This document shows positions 55,480-64,000 of a stretch of 64,000 bases of DNA, piece by piece. Below the pieces are notes generated by a model. That model did no database searches and was not told the origin of the DNA. It saw only the letters and a list, made by a program, of their open reading frames with translations. Origin of the DNA: Ascarosepion bandense (lineage: Eukaryota > Mollusca > Cephalopoda > Sepiida > Sepiidae); assembly GCA_037127315.1 (NCBI GenBank), contig JBBBDQ010001287.1:4852501-4916500 (forward strand), read 5' to 3'. The translations under genes and the position numbers were made by a program. The stretch's first letter is position 1; each line of letters starts with the position of its first letter.

Positions 55480-56740
55480 ATAATAATAATAATAATATTA
55501 CTATTACTATATAATACTATATAATATAATACTATATAATATAATACTATATTAATATTAATTAATATTATTACTATATTAATATTAATTAATATTAATT
55601 AATACTATATTAAACTCTATAATATAATACTATATATTACTATATAATTACTATTACTATTACTATATAATACTATATAATATAATACTATATAATATAA
55701 TACTATATAATATAATACTATATTAATATTAATTAATATTAATACTATATTAATATTAATTAATAATATGAAACTATACAATATCATACTATATAATATA
55801 ATACAATATTAATATTAATTAATATTAATACTATATTAATATTAATCAATATTAATTAATATTAATTAGTACTATATTAAACTATACTATATAATACTAT
55901 ATGATACTATATAATTACTATTACTATATAATACTATATAATATAATAACGATATAATATAATACTATATTAATATTAATTAATATTATTACTATATTAA
56001 TATTAATTAATATTAATTAATACTATATTAAACTCTATAATATAATACTATATATTACTATATAATTACTATTACTATTACTATATAATACTATATAATA
56101 TAATACTATATAATATAATACTATATAATATAATACTATATTAATATTAATTAATATTAATACTATATTAATATTAATTAATAATATGAAACTATACAAT
56201 ATCATACTATATAATATAATACAATATTAATATTAATTAATATTAATACTATATTAATATTAATCAATATTAATTAATATTAATTAATACTATATTAAAC
56301 TATACTATATAATACTATATGATACTATATAATTACTATTACTATTACTATATAATACTATATAATATAATACGATATAATATAATACTATATTAATATT
56401 AATTAATATTAATACTATATTAATATTAATTAATATTAATTAATACTATATTAAACTATGTAATATAATACTATATAATACTATATAATTACTATTACTA
56501 TTACTATATAATACTATATAATATAATACTATATAATATAATACTATATTAATATTGATTAATATTAATATTAATTAATAGTAATTAATACTATATTAAA
56601 CTATATAATATAATACTATATAATTACCAGTACTATTACTATTACTATATAATACTATAATAATACTATTATAATAATACTATTTGTAATAATAATAATA
56701 CTATTGTAATAATAATACTATTACTATTACTACTACTACT
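55480..56740. repeat. AT-rich higher-order minisatellite, ~418 bp period
   Basis: Plus strand is nearly only A, T and C, built from ATAATACTATAT and TTAATATTAATTAATATTA blocks. Markers repeat at ~418-419 bp: TAAACTCTATAATATAATAC at about 55612 and 56031; GAAACTATACAATATCATAC at about 55770 and 56188. About three higher-order copies. Confidence 0.9.
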
Positions 56741-57147
56741 AATAATAATAATAAAATGATATTAAAAACAATAATACAATCAACATGATAATAATTGATA
56801 AAAATTGCAGTAATTAAAATAGTTAACAAAAACAGTTTAACAATAATTGATAACAAGTACAATAATTAAGATAGTTTTAAAAAATTAAAGGATATAAAGT
56901 ATTTAACGGTTTTTTTTTTAAATTATACTTTTAAGTTTAACTTCTATTTAGTTATGGAATCTTTATATATTTTTGTGTCTGCATTTGAAAATTTATTAAG
57001 AGAAAAACTCAACAAAAACCTGTGTTGTGTTTTAGTCACAATATATTTGCTCTGTATAATATATATTGAGTTCTCTATGTTTATCTAATTAATATTTTAC
57101 ATTAATAGATAAAATCTTGGATTATTCCCTGAGTTTTCACGGGTTGC

Positions 57148-57150
<3 letters not shown>
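56741..57150. other. AT-rich, nothing recognised
   Basis: No gene or family seen. Confidence 0.4.
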
Positions 57151-57190
<40 letters not shown>

Positions 57191-57270
57191 GCACACGCAC
57201 ACACGCACACACTAACACACACAGCCAAACACACACACACACAAATATATATATATATATATATATATGC
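57151..57270. repeat. (TC)n-(CA)n-(TA)n compound microsatellite
   Basis: TC at 57151-57188, imperfect CA to about 57245, TA to about 57270. Same three-part order as 52797-52897 read on the opposite strand. Confidence 0.95.
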
Positions 57271-57654
57271 CATTTTTTGGTATTTATTGCCACGTGAATA
57301 ATTGTAAATGAATATAGAATGGTTCTTTTGTTAATAATGCACAATAATACGTGAATCAAATGAATTTAGAAATATTTAATAATTACCTATACTGAAGTTT
57401 CAACGATGAAAGAATGAAGAAATTTGAAGTTGATTCAAACGAGTTCATTTTTACTTCCTTGCCTTGTAAAATCTTGCAAAGATAAAGGCAAAGAATAATA
57501 ACAGAAGAACCATTCTATTTTCATTTGGCAATAAATACTAAAATAGTATGAAATACATTATTTTTTTTTAAATACTAGTGTGGCCTAATAATTATGGCCG
57601 TAATATATATATAAATGCTATAGCCATCCGCAAACAAATCAGTACGGCTTAGAC
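57271..57654. other. AT-rich, nothing recognised
   Basis: No gene or family seen. Confidence 0.4.
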
Positions 57655-57740
57655 TCCGTTCGCTCCCTAACCCAGGATTGAAACCCAACAGAATCGGTGC
57701 CAGTTAGCGATTCTACCCCTAGGCCACGAGCGATCGGCAG
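57655..57740 (-). mobile_element. tRNA-like head (SINE or tRNA pseudogene)
   Basis: Minus strand reads CGTGGCCTAGGGGTAGAATC (A box, D-arm-like) and GTTGGGTTTCAATCCTGGG (B box, T-arm-like), with CGCTC and GAGCG able to pair as a partial acceptor stem. Anticodon arm not convincing. Confidence 0.5.
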
Positions 57741-57775
57741 AAGAAAGCAGGCTTTTTAGCGCGTATAAACATGCC

Positions 57776-57804
<29 letters not shown>
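57776..57804. repeat. (TA)n microsatellite
   Basis: About 14 TA units. Confidence 0.95.
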
Positions 57805-57809
<5 letters not shown>

Positions 57810-57924
57810 TCCGAATTAGTTGTTTTGTGACTTTCGGTAAATTTGCCAAAGTTCAAATATACTTTTAATTTACATTATTTTCTTTTCGAGTACTTTCGAA
57901 GGTTGCGTTAATTTACCTTGCCTC

Positions 57925-58215
57925 TTTTGCCATTAATCTGTTTTGTGAGTATCCGATTTTCCAAGCCCTATTTCCTCATTATGTGTTTTAAATATTTCAG
58001 CTATCTCTTCCGTATATAAAATATAAGCGTTTTTTTTTTGTTTCCACTTTCTCTAGAACTTCGTCCTTGCTCACATATTTGGTCCATGGTACCTCCAGCA
58101 CCCTTCTGTAGACCACATTTCTCTTCCTTCCAATCTTCTCGTCATCATTGAGATTGTCATAACACCAACGCTATATAACTGGCGAGATATCACGTCAAAG
58201 TTCAGTACAGTTTCA
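57925..58215 (-). pseudogene. RTE-L C-terminal fragment, heavily worn
   Basis: Minus-strand segments resemble VVYRRVLEVPWTKYV, SKDEVLEKVET and a frame-broken IRGLENR. Both ends truncated. Confidence 0.65.
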
Positions 58216-58627
58216 TTTAAAAAAATAAAAACACTATAAATGAGAATCTAACAGGATTCAAGAAAATAGAAGATGAGAATAAAGCCACTGAGATTCAAGA
58301 TGTTACTGGGAATAAAAGAGAACGAAAAGACAGAAGATAACGATTGACATTGCATTTTAAGTTTTGAACATAAAACTTGACTGGAATGAATGAAATCGGA
58401 AGAGAGTCCTAAAAAGCTTGAAGTCTGAGAGAAGAAGCTGCTGGCGTACAACTTATGGTTGCATCTTGTAAATTCAATTGTAAAATGATGGGACTTATCT
58501 GCCAATCTTGTACTGCGCTTACAGTTAACAGTTCTGGCCGTCAAAGAGGAAAGTTCAGCAAAACAATTAACATGAAAGTATTTACAAAAAATTCATACGG
58601 AAGCTACGTTAACATTTGCTCATTTTA
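58216..58627 (-). pseudogene. highly diverged J-LINE 3' fragment
   Basis: The minus frame 58544-58248 gives TRLADKSHHFTIEFTRCNHK, YASSFFSQTS and KLKMQCQS, aligning in order with the J-LINE TRLANRSHPFTVKPIKCN, SNSFFSRTS and FKCKVNRHL. Lies head to head with a younger plus-strand copy. Represents an older J-LINE subfamily. Confidence 0.6.
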
Positions 58628-58950
58628 TATTTTTGTTCGGATTTCTACTCCAACAGCTTCTTTTCTCGCGCTTCCTGCCTGTGGAATTCCCTTCCACTAG
58701 TCTGCTTTCCCGACAGCTACAATCTCCAGGAGTTTAAATGTAAGGTCAATAGACACCTCCTATCACACTAACTTGCATCTATTCTCCCAACACTCTCACC
58801 ATCGATCCAACCCTCATTCTCGGTACCCTTACACGTCTATCACCCTCCTTCTGATATTTCCTATATCTAACCATCCTTTCTCATCACTTTCCTCCCTATG
58901 TAACCCCCTGCGCAATAGTGGCAGTGGAATGCCTTGCTCGGTGTGAAACG

Positions 58951-58953
<3 letters not shown>
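58628..58953 (+). pseudogene. J-LINE 3' end
   Basis: Short plus copy starting at YSNSFFSRASCLWNSLP, then FPDSYNLQEFKCKVNRHLLS and the 3' UTR ending CCTTGCTCGGTGTGAAACGA. A (TA)n microsatellite follows (58955-58990), replacing the poly(A). Confidence 0.85.

Positions 58954-58954
<1 letters not shown>

Positions 58955-58990
<36 letters not shown>
58955..58990. repeat. (TA)n microsatellite
   Basis: About 18 TA units. Confidence 0.97.
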
Positions 58991-58996
<6 letters not shown>

Positions 58997-59034
58997 GGTT
59001 GTTACAATGGTTTATAATTTCATAGTATCACTAC

Positions 59035-59100
59035 AGAAGAATTTTCACGTTTCGAAGCTGCTATGTGCGCTTCTCATCGGGTGATCAGTTGAAATGAAGA
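59035..59100 (-). ncRNA. hammerhead-like core, imperfect
   Basis: Minus strand has CCGATGAGAAGCGCACATAG-CAGCTTCGAAACG: core CCGAUGA (expected CUGAUGA), stem II GAAGC/GCUUC, then GAAAC. One core base departs from consensus. Stems I and III are not established. Confidence 0.35.
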
Positions 59101-59211
59101 TTAAATGGTGAAAACGGTTTATTTATGGTGATATGATGTTTAAACGAATGTGGGGTTGGGAGCTTATTCTGATTTAATCGGCCGTAGTGTAGCCTTAGTG
59201 ATCTTGCTTTG

Positions 59212-59500
59212 GGTTAGAAGAAGTAGCTTAGTTTAAGACAGGTTCCTTATTTATTTTGTCTGGGTAGTTCTTATATTGAGATTATTTATGGAAGGATATA
59301 CACTTTTTTGTTTATTTTACTGCTATCTAAGTGTGCTTGGAGTGGCACTGGTGTTAATGAGAACGATGTAAGTAGATGAGGCGTGGAAGTTTAGTATGAT
59401 CTAGTCGTCCGTAAGAAAAACCATAAATCCCAATATAAGAACTACCCAGAAAAAATAAATAAGTAATCTGTCTTAAACTAAGTTATCTCTTACTATTACA
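59212..59500. repeat. foldback, ~80 bp inverted arms
   Basis: 59212-59291 and 59421-59500 are imperfect reverse complements (AGCTTAGTTTAAGACAGG against CTGTCTTAAACTAAGTT; GGTAGTTCTTATATTG against CAATATAAGAACTACC) around a ~129 bp spacer. Directly borders the 118/119 bp satellite. Confidence 0.75.
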
Positions 59501-62210
59501 GAGACTCGTATTTATACTATTTGCTAACCCGCATTCCTGGACTACTAATCTTCATTTAAATCTGTTATCCTTACGTTAATACACTTATTTTCTATCTCAA
59601 TTACTGGTCGTTGTTCATTTATTTGTGCAGACCTCATTTTCGAGATCCACAACACCTGGACTACTAATCTTCATTCAAGACTGTATCGTTACGTTAATAC
59701 ACTTATTTTCTATCTCAATTACTGGTCGTTGTTCATTTATTTGTGCAGACCCCATTCCCGGAATCCACAACACCTGGACTACTAATCTTCATTCCAGACT
59801 GTATCCTTACGTTAATACACTTATTTTCTATCTCAATTACTGGTCGTTGTTCATTTATTTGTGCAGACCCCATTCCCGGAATCCACAACACCTGGGCTAC
59901 TAATCTTCATTCAAATCTGTTATCCTTACGTTAATACACTTATTTTCTATCTCAATTACTGGTCGTTGTTCATTTATTTGTGCAGACCCCATTCCCGGAA
60001 TCCACAACACCTGGACTACTAATCTTCATTTAAGACTGTATCGTTACGTTAATACACTTATTTTCTATCTCAATTACTGGTCGTTGTTCATTTATTTGTG
60101 CAGACCCCATTCCCGGAATCCACAACACCTGGGCTACTAATCTTCATTCAAATCTGTTATCCTTACGTTAATACACTTATTTTCTATCTCAATTACTGGT
60201 CGTTGTTCATTTATTTGTGCAGACCCCATTCCCGGAATCCACAACACCTGGGCTACTAATCTTCATTCAAATCTGTTATCCTTACGTTAATACACTTATT
60301 TTCTATCTCAATTACTGGTCGTTGTTCATTTATTTGTGCAGACCCTATTTTCGAGATCCACAACACCTGGACTACTAATCTTCATTCAAGACTGTATCGT
60401 TACGTTAATACACTTATTTTCTATCTCAATTACTGGTCGTTGTTCATTTATTTGTGCAGACCCCATTCCCGGAATCCACAACACCTGGACTACTAATCTT
60501 CATTCCAGACTGTATCGTTACGTTAATACACTTATTTTCTATCTCAATTACTGGTCGTTGTTCATTTATTTGTGCAGACCCCATTCCCGGAATCCACAAC
60601 ACCTGGGCTACTAATCTTCATTCAAATCTGTTATCCTTACGTTAATACACTTATTTTCTATCTCAATTACTGGTCGTTGTTCATTTATTTGTGCAGACCC
60701 CATTCCCGGAATCCACAACACCTGGACTACTAATCTTCATTTAAGACTGTATCGTTACGTTAATACACTTATTTTCTATCTCAATTACTGGTCGTTGTTC
60801 ATTTATTTGTGCAGACCCCATTCCCGGAATCCACAACACCTGGGCTACTAATCTTCATTCAAATCTGTTATCCTTACGTTAATACACTTATTTTCTATCT
60901 CAATTACTGGTCGTTGTTCATTTATTTGTGCAGACCCCATTCCCGGAATCCACAACACCTGGGCTACTAATCTTCATTCAAATCTGTTATCCTTACGTTA
61001 ATACACTTATTTTCTATCTCAATTACTGGTCGTTGTTCATTTATTTGTGCAGACCCCATTCCCGGAATCCACAACACCTGGACTACTAATCTTCATTCAA
61101 ATCTGTTATCCTTACGTTAATACACTTATTTTCTATCTCAATTACTGGTCGTTGTTCATTTATTTGTGCAGACCCCATTCCCGGAATCCACAACACCTGG
61201 GCTACTAATCTTCATTCAAATCTGTTATCCTTACGTTAATACACTTATTTTCTATCTCAATTACTGGTCGTTGTTCATTTATTTGTGCAGACCCCATTCC
61301 CGGAATCCACAACACCTGGACTACTAATCTTCATTCAAGACTGTATCGTTACGTTAATACACTTATTTTCTATCTCAATTACTGGTCGTTGTTCATTTAT
61401 TTGTGCAGACCCCATTTTCGAGATCCACAACACCTGGACTACTAATCTTCATTCAAGACTGTATCGTTACGTTAATACACTTATTTTCTATCTCAATTAC
61501 TGGTCGTTGTTCATTTATTTGTGCAGACCCCATTCCCGGAATCCACAACACCTGGGCTACTAATCTTCATTCAAATCTGTTATCCTTACGTTAATACACT
61601 TATTTTCTATCTCAATTACTGGTCGTTGTTCATTTATTTGTGCAGACCCCATTCCCGGAATCCACAACACCTGGACTACTAATCTTCATTCAAGACTGTA
61701 TCGTTACGTTAATACACTTATTTTCTATCTCAATTACTGGTCGTTGTTCATTTATTTGTGCAGACCCCATTCCCGGAATCCACAACACCTGGGCTACTAA
61801 TCTTCATTCAAATCTGTTATCCTTACGTTAATACACTTATTTTCTATCTCAATTACTGGTCGTTGTTCATTTATTTGTGCAGACCCCATTCCCGGAATCC
61901 ACAACACCTGGGCTACTAATCTTCATTCAAATCTGTTATCCTTACGTTAATACACTTATTTTCTATCTCAATTACTGGTCGTTGTTCATTTATTTGTGCA
62001 GACCCCATTCCCGGAATCCACAACACCTGGGCTACTAATCTTCATTCAAATCTGTTATCCTTACGTTAATACACTTATTTTCTATCTCAATTACTGGTCG
62101 TTGTTCATTTATTTGTGCAGACCCCATTCCCGGAATCCACAACACCTGGACTACTAATCTTCATTCAAGACTGTTATCCTTACGTTAATACACTTATTTT
62201 CTATCTCAAT
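59501..62210. repeat. 118/119 bp satellite, about 23 copies
   Basis: Unit begins TTACGTTAATACACTTATTT, includes ATCTCAATTACTGGTCGTTG, GTGCAGACCCCATTCCCGG, AATCCACAACACCTGG and CTACTAATCTTCATTC. Two end variants exist: AAATCTGTTATCC (119 bp) and AGACTGTATCG (118 bp), plus a TTTTCGAG variant for TCCCGGAA. Variant order repeats at 711 bp (six units) between about 59625 and 60336. The last unit degenerates at 62210. Reading frames inside are repeat artefacts. Confidence 0.95.
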
Positions 62211-62408
62211 TACTTTTATTTATTTGTGCGGATCCCAGTTCCGAGATCCACAACACCGAATCCTATACCGGCAGAACGCAACACTCAATTCGGGCATCGA
62301 TATCCTCTTCTTTCTGAAAAGCATCCAATATGGGGGTAATAGTTTAGATACAAAACATAGATTATTGATAATAATTACAGTTACAAATCGATTAAGAAGG
62401 ACGTTGCA
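62211..62408. other. satellite edge and unrecognised sequence
   Basis: A divergent last unit (GTGCGGATCCCAGTTCCGAG, ATCCACAACACC) then unique sequence. Confidence 0.5.
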
Positions 62409-62415
62409 CTGATAG

Positions 62416-62723
62416 TCAGTCAGTTGAGTGCTATACGTGAAACACGCTTGGGCGATCATGTCTCGAAAGAGACATGACTGACTGGGCTGAAGATTATCCC
62501 GCAGTAGATTGCCATTGCTTTCTGCGGTAGACTGGTTGCCAGCCATGGCTATAGAACCCAATCTGTCCTGCTATTTAACCCATAACTAGAGGGAAGAGAC
62601 GAATTAATACCTTTCCCAAGTGTATTTGTGCGTAAGTGAATTCAAGGAATTCAACTGGAATTCGAACTCGGCTCCTCGATTTCTCGTTCCGAGTCGATAT
62701 CCACTGCACCACAACGCACATCC
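62416..62723 (-). mobile_element. SINE-A, full length with target-site duplication
   Basis: Complete minus-strand copy. CTGATAG flanks it at 62409-62415 and 62724-62730. Contains the intact CATGTCTCGAAAGAGACATG stem-loop, TTCAACTGGAATTCGAACTC B-box region and a (CTGA)-type tail. One of the best-preserved copies. Confidence 0.9.
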
Positions 62724-62788
62724 CTGATAGATAAAACATAATTATCCAAGCATGGACGAATACTTAGTGTTTAGTCAGTATCTACATA

Positions 62789-63655
62789 TTTTTTCAATCA
62801 TCTCACCCCAAGCAAAACATTATACTGCAACTGTTGCGCAGGGGTTACTTAGAGGAAAGTGATGAGAAAGAAGGGTTAGTTATAGGAAATGTCAAGAGGA
62901 GGGTAATAGATGGATGAGGATACCGAGGATGGGGGTGGAGTAGAAGAAAAAAGAGCTTGTGAGAATGGATGCGAGTTGGTGTGATAGGAGATGTGTATTG
63001 ACCTTACATTTAAATTCCTGGAGATTGTAGCTGTCGGGGAAGCAAGTATATGGAAGGGAATTCCACAGGTTGGAAGTGCGTGAAAATAAGCTGTTAGAGT
63101 AGAAATTGCGGTTACATTTTATCGGTTTCACTGTAAAAGAGTGGGACGTAGTTGCTAATTTAGGAGCACGTGTAAATTCATACCTAGGGCTCACCAGTGA
63201 TCTAAGTTCATTGGAGCAGAAGTCGTGAAAGTATTCATAGAAAAGGCAGAGGGAAGCCACGTTACGCCGGTGAGGGAGCGTCTGCAGCCGAGCTGCTAAG
63301 TCGGTATCGATCACATTACAGATTCTCCGTTGGATTTTGTCAAGAACCCTGAGGTGAACAGCAGGGGCACCCAACCGGATGTGGCAGCAGTATTCAATAC
63401 ACGGGCGGATGGTAGATTTATATATGTGCAGGATGGACTCAGACGGGAAAAACTTCCTTGCCCTGCACAGTGAACCGACCTTCTTAGCAGCGGATTTAGC
63501 AATGGATTCGATATAGTCATTCCACTTGAGGTGAGGCCAAGGAGGCGTAGTGTTTTACTCTCAGGAGGGCTAGACTGTTCTATGCTAATGTGCAGTAGGA
63601 GTGATTGTCTATGATGGTTAATAGATTGCAGGATAAAACCTCTTAAGAATATCAC
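62789..63655 (-). pseudogene. J-LINE 3' third
   Basis: Two overlapping minus frames join the order LPPESKTLRLLGL, a frameshift with an internal deletion near 63530, CRARKFF-like, IEYCCHIR, DKIQRRICNVIDTDLAARL, PHRRNVASLCLFYEYFHDF, SNLWNSLPYTCFPDSYNLQ and VNTHLLSH-stop, then the 3' UTR to about 62789. Catalytic RT core lost. Confidence 0.87.
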
Positions 63656-63694
63656 GTGCTGTCAGCTTGGATAAACGTGTTGTCTAACAGACAA

Positions 63695-63825
63695 TGACTT
63701 GGAATTATTAATCGAAGAGCCGACTTCCAGTTCTTGTTGGGTTCAATATATTCGCTAACGCGCAAATACCATTAGTAAAGATATGAATCTAACACTTCTC
63801 CCCAGGTACGGGTTAATTAACCCTA
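63695..63825 (+). mobile_element. SINE-A, worn fragment
   Basis: TTAATCGAAGAGCCGACTTC, ATTCGCTAACGCGCAAATAC and CCCCAGGTACGGGTTAATTA match the SINE-A head-to-middle with many substitutions. Confidence 0.55.
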
Positions 63826-64000
63826 GAGAACTAACCATCAATAAAAGTTACACTACTAATAACCATGGGTATAACATACCCGATTTTGAAACTATCAAAA
63901 ACATAAAATAAATCTTTATTTGAAATATTTTACACGCAGACACTTCAAAATTTGTACTTTGCGTTATCATTAATGGGAACTGAAAAACATATTATTTAGG
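63826..64000. other. unrecognised AT-rich sequence
   Basis: No gene or repeat family seen up to the window edge. Confidence 0.4.

Noticed and set aside
59501..62210. CRISPR-like array
   Set aside because: Units are contiguous and have no unique spacers; a eukaryotic satellite.
59625..62339. Repeated plus-strand frames of 63-92 codons
   Set aside because: Artefacts of the 118/119 bp satellite; they start and stop with unit variants.

Overview
This window looks like repeat-dense, gene-poor nuclear DNA from an animal. No host protein-coding gene could be supported on either strand. The recognisable coding sequence is broken non-LTR retrotransposon (LINE) reading frames with in-frame stops, frameshifts, truncations and nested insertions. 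The rest is short interspersed elements, DNA-transposon and Helitron-like remnants, many (TA)n/(CA)n/(TATC)n/(GA)n microsatellites and three large tandem arrays. The LINE types, abundant compound microsatellites and tRNA-derived SINEs suggest an invertebrate, most plausibly a mollusc and perhaps a cephalopod. That placement is inference, because no host gene anchors it.

Names used here for recurring families (my labels). RTE-L: RTE-like LINE with a (GAA)n tail. J-LINE: jockey/CR1-like LINE. SINE-A and SINE-C: tRNA-derived SINEs. E: miniature element sharing both ends with J-LINE. B: about 500 bp non-coding interspersed repeat. F: about 395 bp repeat with a hammerhead-like core. FB55: 55 bp palindrome.

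Layout. 0-5 kb: a 2.5 kb composite bounded by 38 bp inverted repeats, holding an RTE-L fragment and Helitron-like ends; then interrupted tandem repeats, E and SINE-C copies, and the longest intact RT frame (4108-5211). 5-16 kb: SINE-A copies, purine-rich DNA, B repeats, a 5S-rRNA-derived SINE with a 15 bp target-site duplication, and a non-autonomous hAT element with an 8 bp target-site duplication inside a SINE-C. 16-31 kb: a J-LINE 5' half, inverted J-LINE 3' ends, F, a possible regulatory CpG/YY1 region, nested opposite-strand RTE-L copies and a tRNA-Leu-like sequence. 31.7-46.8 kb: about 15 kb of almost pure purine tandem repeats (167 bp, 84 bp and 37 bp units), broken once by a B element. 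47-55 kb: SINE/LINE/Helitron fragments. 55.5-56.7 kb: AT-only higher-order repeat. 59.5-62.2 kb: a 118/119 bp satellite. 62.4-64 kb: SINE-A and J-LINE fragments.

The parts relate as parasites rather than as a pathway. E carries the J-LINE 3' end and probably borrows J-LINE enzymes. SINE-A and the 5S SINE show retroposition scars. FB55 sits inside ~290-307 bp tandem duplications of two unrelated retroelements, the most unusual pattern in the window.
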